Below are positions 62,196 through 64,000 of a stretch of 64,000 bases of DNA, piece after piece (position 1 is the stretch's first letter; every line of letters starts with the position of its first letter). The translations under genes were made by a program, and so were the position numbers. Origin of the DNA: Gallibacter sp963558965 (GTDB lineage Bacteria; Bacillota; Clostridia; Peptostreptococcales; Anaerovoracaceae). Under the pieces are notes generated by a model. It worked only from the letters and a program-made list of their open reading frames with translations. It had not been told where the DNA came from and did no database searches. The stretch lies in contig CAUWIT010000002.1 in assembly GCA_963558965.1 (NCBI GenBank), forward strand, positions 1 through 64,000, read 5' to 3'.

Positions 62196-62654
62196 ATGAG
62201 AAAGTTTATGTATGAAGCCCTTAAAGAGGCACAAAAAGCAGAAAAAATCAATGAAGTTCCAATAGGTGCAGTTATAGTCAAAGATGATCAAATTATAGGT
62301 CGTGGATATAACTTAACAGAAACTACAAAAGATCCAACTATGCACGCTGAAATAATAGCTATAAGAGAAGCGACAGCAAACATAGGATATAGTAGACTTT
62401 ATGGTTGCACTATGTATGTAACATGTGAACCATGCACTATGTGTGCTGGAGCATTGATACTAGCAAGATTAAAAAAAGTTGTAATAGGAACTATGGATCG
62501 AAAAACGGGAGCTTGTGGTTCAATATACAATTTAGTACAACAAGATAAACTTAATCATCAATTAGAAATACAGACAGGAGTGCTTGCTGAAGAGTGTAGC
62601 ACTATGATGACAAATTTTTTTAAAAAATTAAGACAATCAAAATCGGAGGAGTAA
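62196..62654 (+). CDS. tadA: tRNA adenosine(34) deaminase TadA
   Basis: A 152-aa deaminase. Zinc-site motifs are TMHAEIIAI (HAE) and TCEPCTMCAGALI (PCxxC). It makes inosine at the wobble position of tRNA-Arg(ACG). The start giving MRKFMYEALKEAQKA matches the family N-terminus and follows AAGG; a TTG 42 bases upstream was discarded. Confidence 0.93.
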   Translation: MRKFMYEALKEAQKAEKINEVPIGAVIVKDDQIIGRGYNLTETTKDPTMHAEIIAIREATANIGYSRLYGCTMYVTCEPCTMCAGALILARLKKVVIGTMDRKTGACGSIYNLVQQDKLNHQLEIQTGVLAEECSTMMTNFFKKLRQSKSEE

Positions 62655-62657
62655 CTA

Positions 62658-63527
62658 ATGAAAAAAATCGGTGCGGTATTATGTATGATTATGATCATGC
62701 TTATGATGGCTCCAAGCGCATCAGCGGCAGGCTTTGATATTTCAAAGACTTCACCTAAAGATGGAGCAGATGATGTACCACTAGAAAACATGGGTGTAAA
62801 AGTTGTATTCAATGAGAACGTTTACAACAAAGATAACGAAAGCGTAAATAAAAAAGCTTGTAAACTTGTTGATAACAAAGGTAAAGAAGTAGAATCAGTA
62901 GTTATCTTTAACAAAGAAGCCAAAGATGTAGTATTGGTACTAGCAAAAATGGAAGATGAAGATGGCAAAGATATTACAATCAAACCTACTACAAACTATA
63001 AATTGGTTATAGATGGTAGCTTCAAATCAGCAGATGGAGATACACTAGGGGAAACTAAAGAAGTTGCTTTTAAAACTCTAAATCCATCAACAAGTATGAA
63101 GATTTCTATGGCTATGATGTTTGTTATGATCATAGGTATGGTATTTGCTTCATCAAAAGCTATGAAAAAACAGGAAGAAAAAGAAACTCCTAAAAAAGAG
63201 GAAAAATTCAATCCATATAAGGCTGCTAAAGAAACAGGTAAATCTGTAGAAGAAGTTGTAGCTGAAGAAAAGAAGAGAAGAGAAAAAGAAGCAGCTAAAG
63301 AGGCAGCAAAAGAAGCTAGAAAAGCTAAGCATCATCACGAAGAAGAGGAAGAAGAAATAGAAGAATACATGGAACCTGGTCATTACAAGGCTAAGACAGT
63401 TAGAAGTATTCCTCGTAAAGGTCCTGTATATATGACTAAGAAAAAAGCTGATGCTATTAAAAAAGCCGAAATCGAAGCGAAAATCAGAGCCGATAAACAC
63501 AAGAAAAAAGGCAAAAAGAAAAAATAA
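62658..63527 (+). CDS. Ig-like (Big_5-type) membrane-anchored protein
   Basis: A 289-aa protein. A signal peptide ends at about residue 24 (SASAAG). An Ig-like domain follows with TSPKDGADDVPLENMGVKVVFNENV, typical of Big_5. A single membrane segment lies at about 150-170. The remainder (about 120 residues) is strongly charged with Lys/Glu/Ala-rich helices, HHH and a KKKGKKKK end, so it lies in the cytoplasm. It follows tadA by three bases. The function is unknown. Confidence 0.7.
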   Translation: MKKIGAVLCMIMIMLMMAPSASAAGFDISKTSPKDGADDVPLENMGVKVVFNENVYNKDNESVNKKACKLVDNKGKEVESVVIFNKEAKDVVLVLAKMEDEDGKDITIKPTTNYKLVIDGSFKSADGDTLGETKEVAFKTLNPSTSMKISMAMMFVMIIGMVFASSKAMKKQEEKETPKKEEKFNPYKAAKETGKSVEEVVAEEKKRREKEAAKEAAKEARKAKHHHEEEEEEIEEYMEPGHYKAKTVRSIPRKGPVYMTKKKADAIKKAEIEAKIRADKHKKKGKKKK

Positions 63528-63548
63528 TTAACTATTAAATACAAAAAT

Positions 63549-63579
63549 CAGAGCGGCACAAACAGCTGCTCTGTTTTTT
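63549..63579 (+). terminator. Terminator after the Ig-like gene
   Basis: CAGAGC and GC pair with GC and GCTCTG across one mismatch, followed by six T. Confidence 0.8.
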
Positions 63580-63655
63580 ATTGGACTTGTAAGTGAGTAC
63601 AAAGTCTAATATAATAAAGTGGTACGAAAAAATATTATTATATTTGGAGATATAT

Positions 63656-64000
63656 ATGAAAAGTATTAGGATTAAGGCATACGCAAAAATCAATTTATCT
63701 CTTGATGTTCTGAAAAGATTAGAAACAGGATATCATCAAGTGGAAATGGTTATGCAGCAGATTGAGCTTCACGACGAAGTTCATTTGCGTTGGTTTGAAG
63801 ACAGCAATTTGGATGGGGTAGATATAAAGTTAAAAACTAACAAATACTATTTGCCTACAGACGAAAGAAACCTTGCATACAAAGCAGCTCAGCTTATGGC
63901 CGAGACTTATGGCAAGGACAAAAAAGGTACAATACGCATAGACATATGCAAAAATATACCAGTAGCAGCAGGAATGGCAGGTGGCAGTAGCAATGGTGCA
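63656..64000 (+). CDS. ispE: 4-diphosphocytidyl-2-C-methyl-D-erythritol kinase, 5' part
   Basis: The first 115 residues of a GHMP kinase, cut by the window edge. The N-terminal IKAYAKINLSLDVLKR and the ATP-binding NIPVAAGMAGGSSNGA are the IspE pattern. It acts in the non-mevalonate isoprenoid pathway. The ATG follows TTTGGAGAT. Confidence 0.92.
   Translation, partial: MKSIRIKAYAKINLSLDVLKRLETGYHQVEMVMQQIELHDEVHLRWFEDSNLDGVDIKLKTNKYYLPTDERNLAYKAAQLMAETYGKDKKGTIRIDICKNIPVAAGMAGGSSNGA

Overview
The window is a chromosomal segment of a low-GC, Gram-positive anaerobe, most likely a member of the Clostridia (Bacillota). The evidence is the low-GC coding, the classical dnaA/rpmH origin region with soj/spo0J and parS, TTATCCACA-type DnaA boxes, a CGAAC-N4-GTTCG LexA box, FeoA/FeoB with FeoB-associated Cys-rich peptides, a SigI/RsgI pair and paired tetrahydrofolate formimino-transfer enzymes. 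I cannot fix the genus from sequence alone.

The replication origin lies at about 34.5-36.4 kb. Almost all genes left of it are on the minus strand and almost all genes right of it on the plus strand, so both arms are co-oriented with replication. Minus-strand exceptions on the right arm are an Abi protein, a thioesterase, a B3/4-domain protein and a CvpA protein. Plus-strand exceptions on the left arm are a LysR regulator and a PlsC.

Left arm, read leftward from the origin: dnaA, dnaN, recF, gyrB, gyrA; an RsbW-like protein and a SigB/F/G-type sigma factor; trpS; a PAP2 phosphatase with a DUF2148 ferredoxin protein; a sugar nucleotidyltransferase; a Fic protein with twin palindromic operators; a VOC protein; rpsF-ssb-rpsR; an Rrf2 regulator next to an FMN/ferredoxin protein and a two-gene osmoprotectant- or ergothioneine-type ABC transporter; sbcDC behind a LexA box; a 0.5 kb structured intergenic region; an ADP-ribosylglycohydrolase - PfkB kinase - PnuC operon with a GntR regulator; small metabolic genes; a polyphosphate-type VTC protein with two DUF4956 membrane proteins; and SigI/RsgI.

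Right arm: rpmH, rnpA, yidD, yidC, jag, mnmE, mnmG, rsmG, parS, parA, parB, a second parS, a SprT-like protein, fchA/ftcD, tRNA-Arg(CCU), an Abi_2 protein behind a compact two-hairpin RNA, trxA, a barrel-less amidohydrolase-like protein, feoA/feoB with two Cys-rich peptides and four matching operator-like palindromes, a two-component system, the pst operon with phoU and a PstS whose two lobes appear in swapped order, pyk, tadA, an Ig-like membrane protein, and the start of ispE at the right edge.

The most promising new biology is the Abi gene with its two-hairpin RNA and terminator, the Cys-rich RsbW-like protein that has lost its ATP-binding residues, the permuted PstS, the ADP-ribose/NAD salvage operon with an attenuator-like leader, and several unexplained structured intergenic regions.
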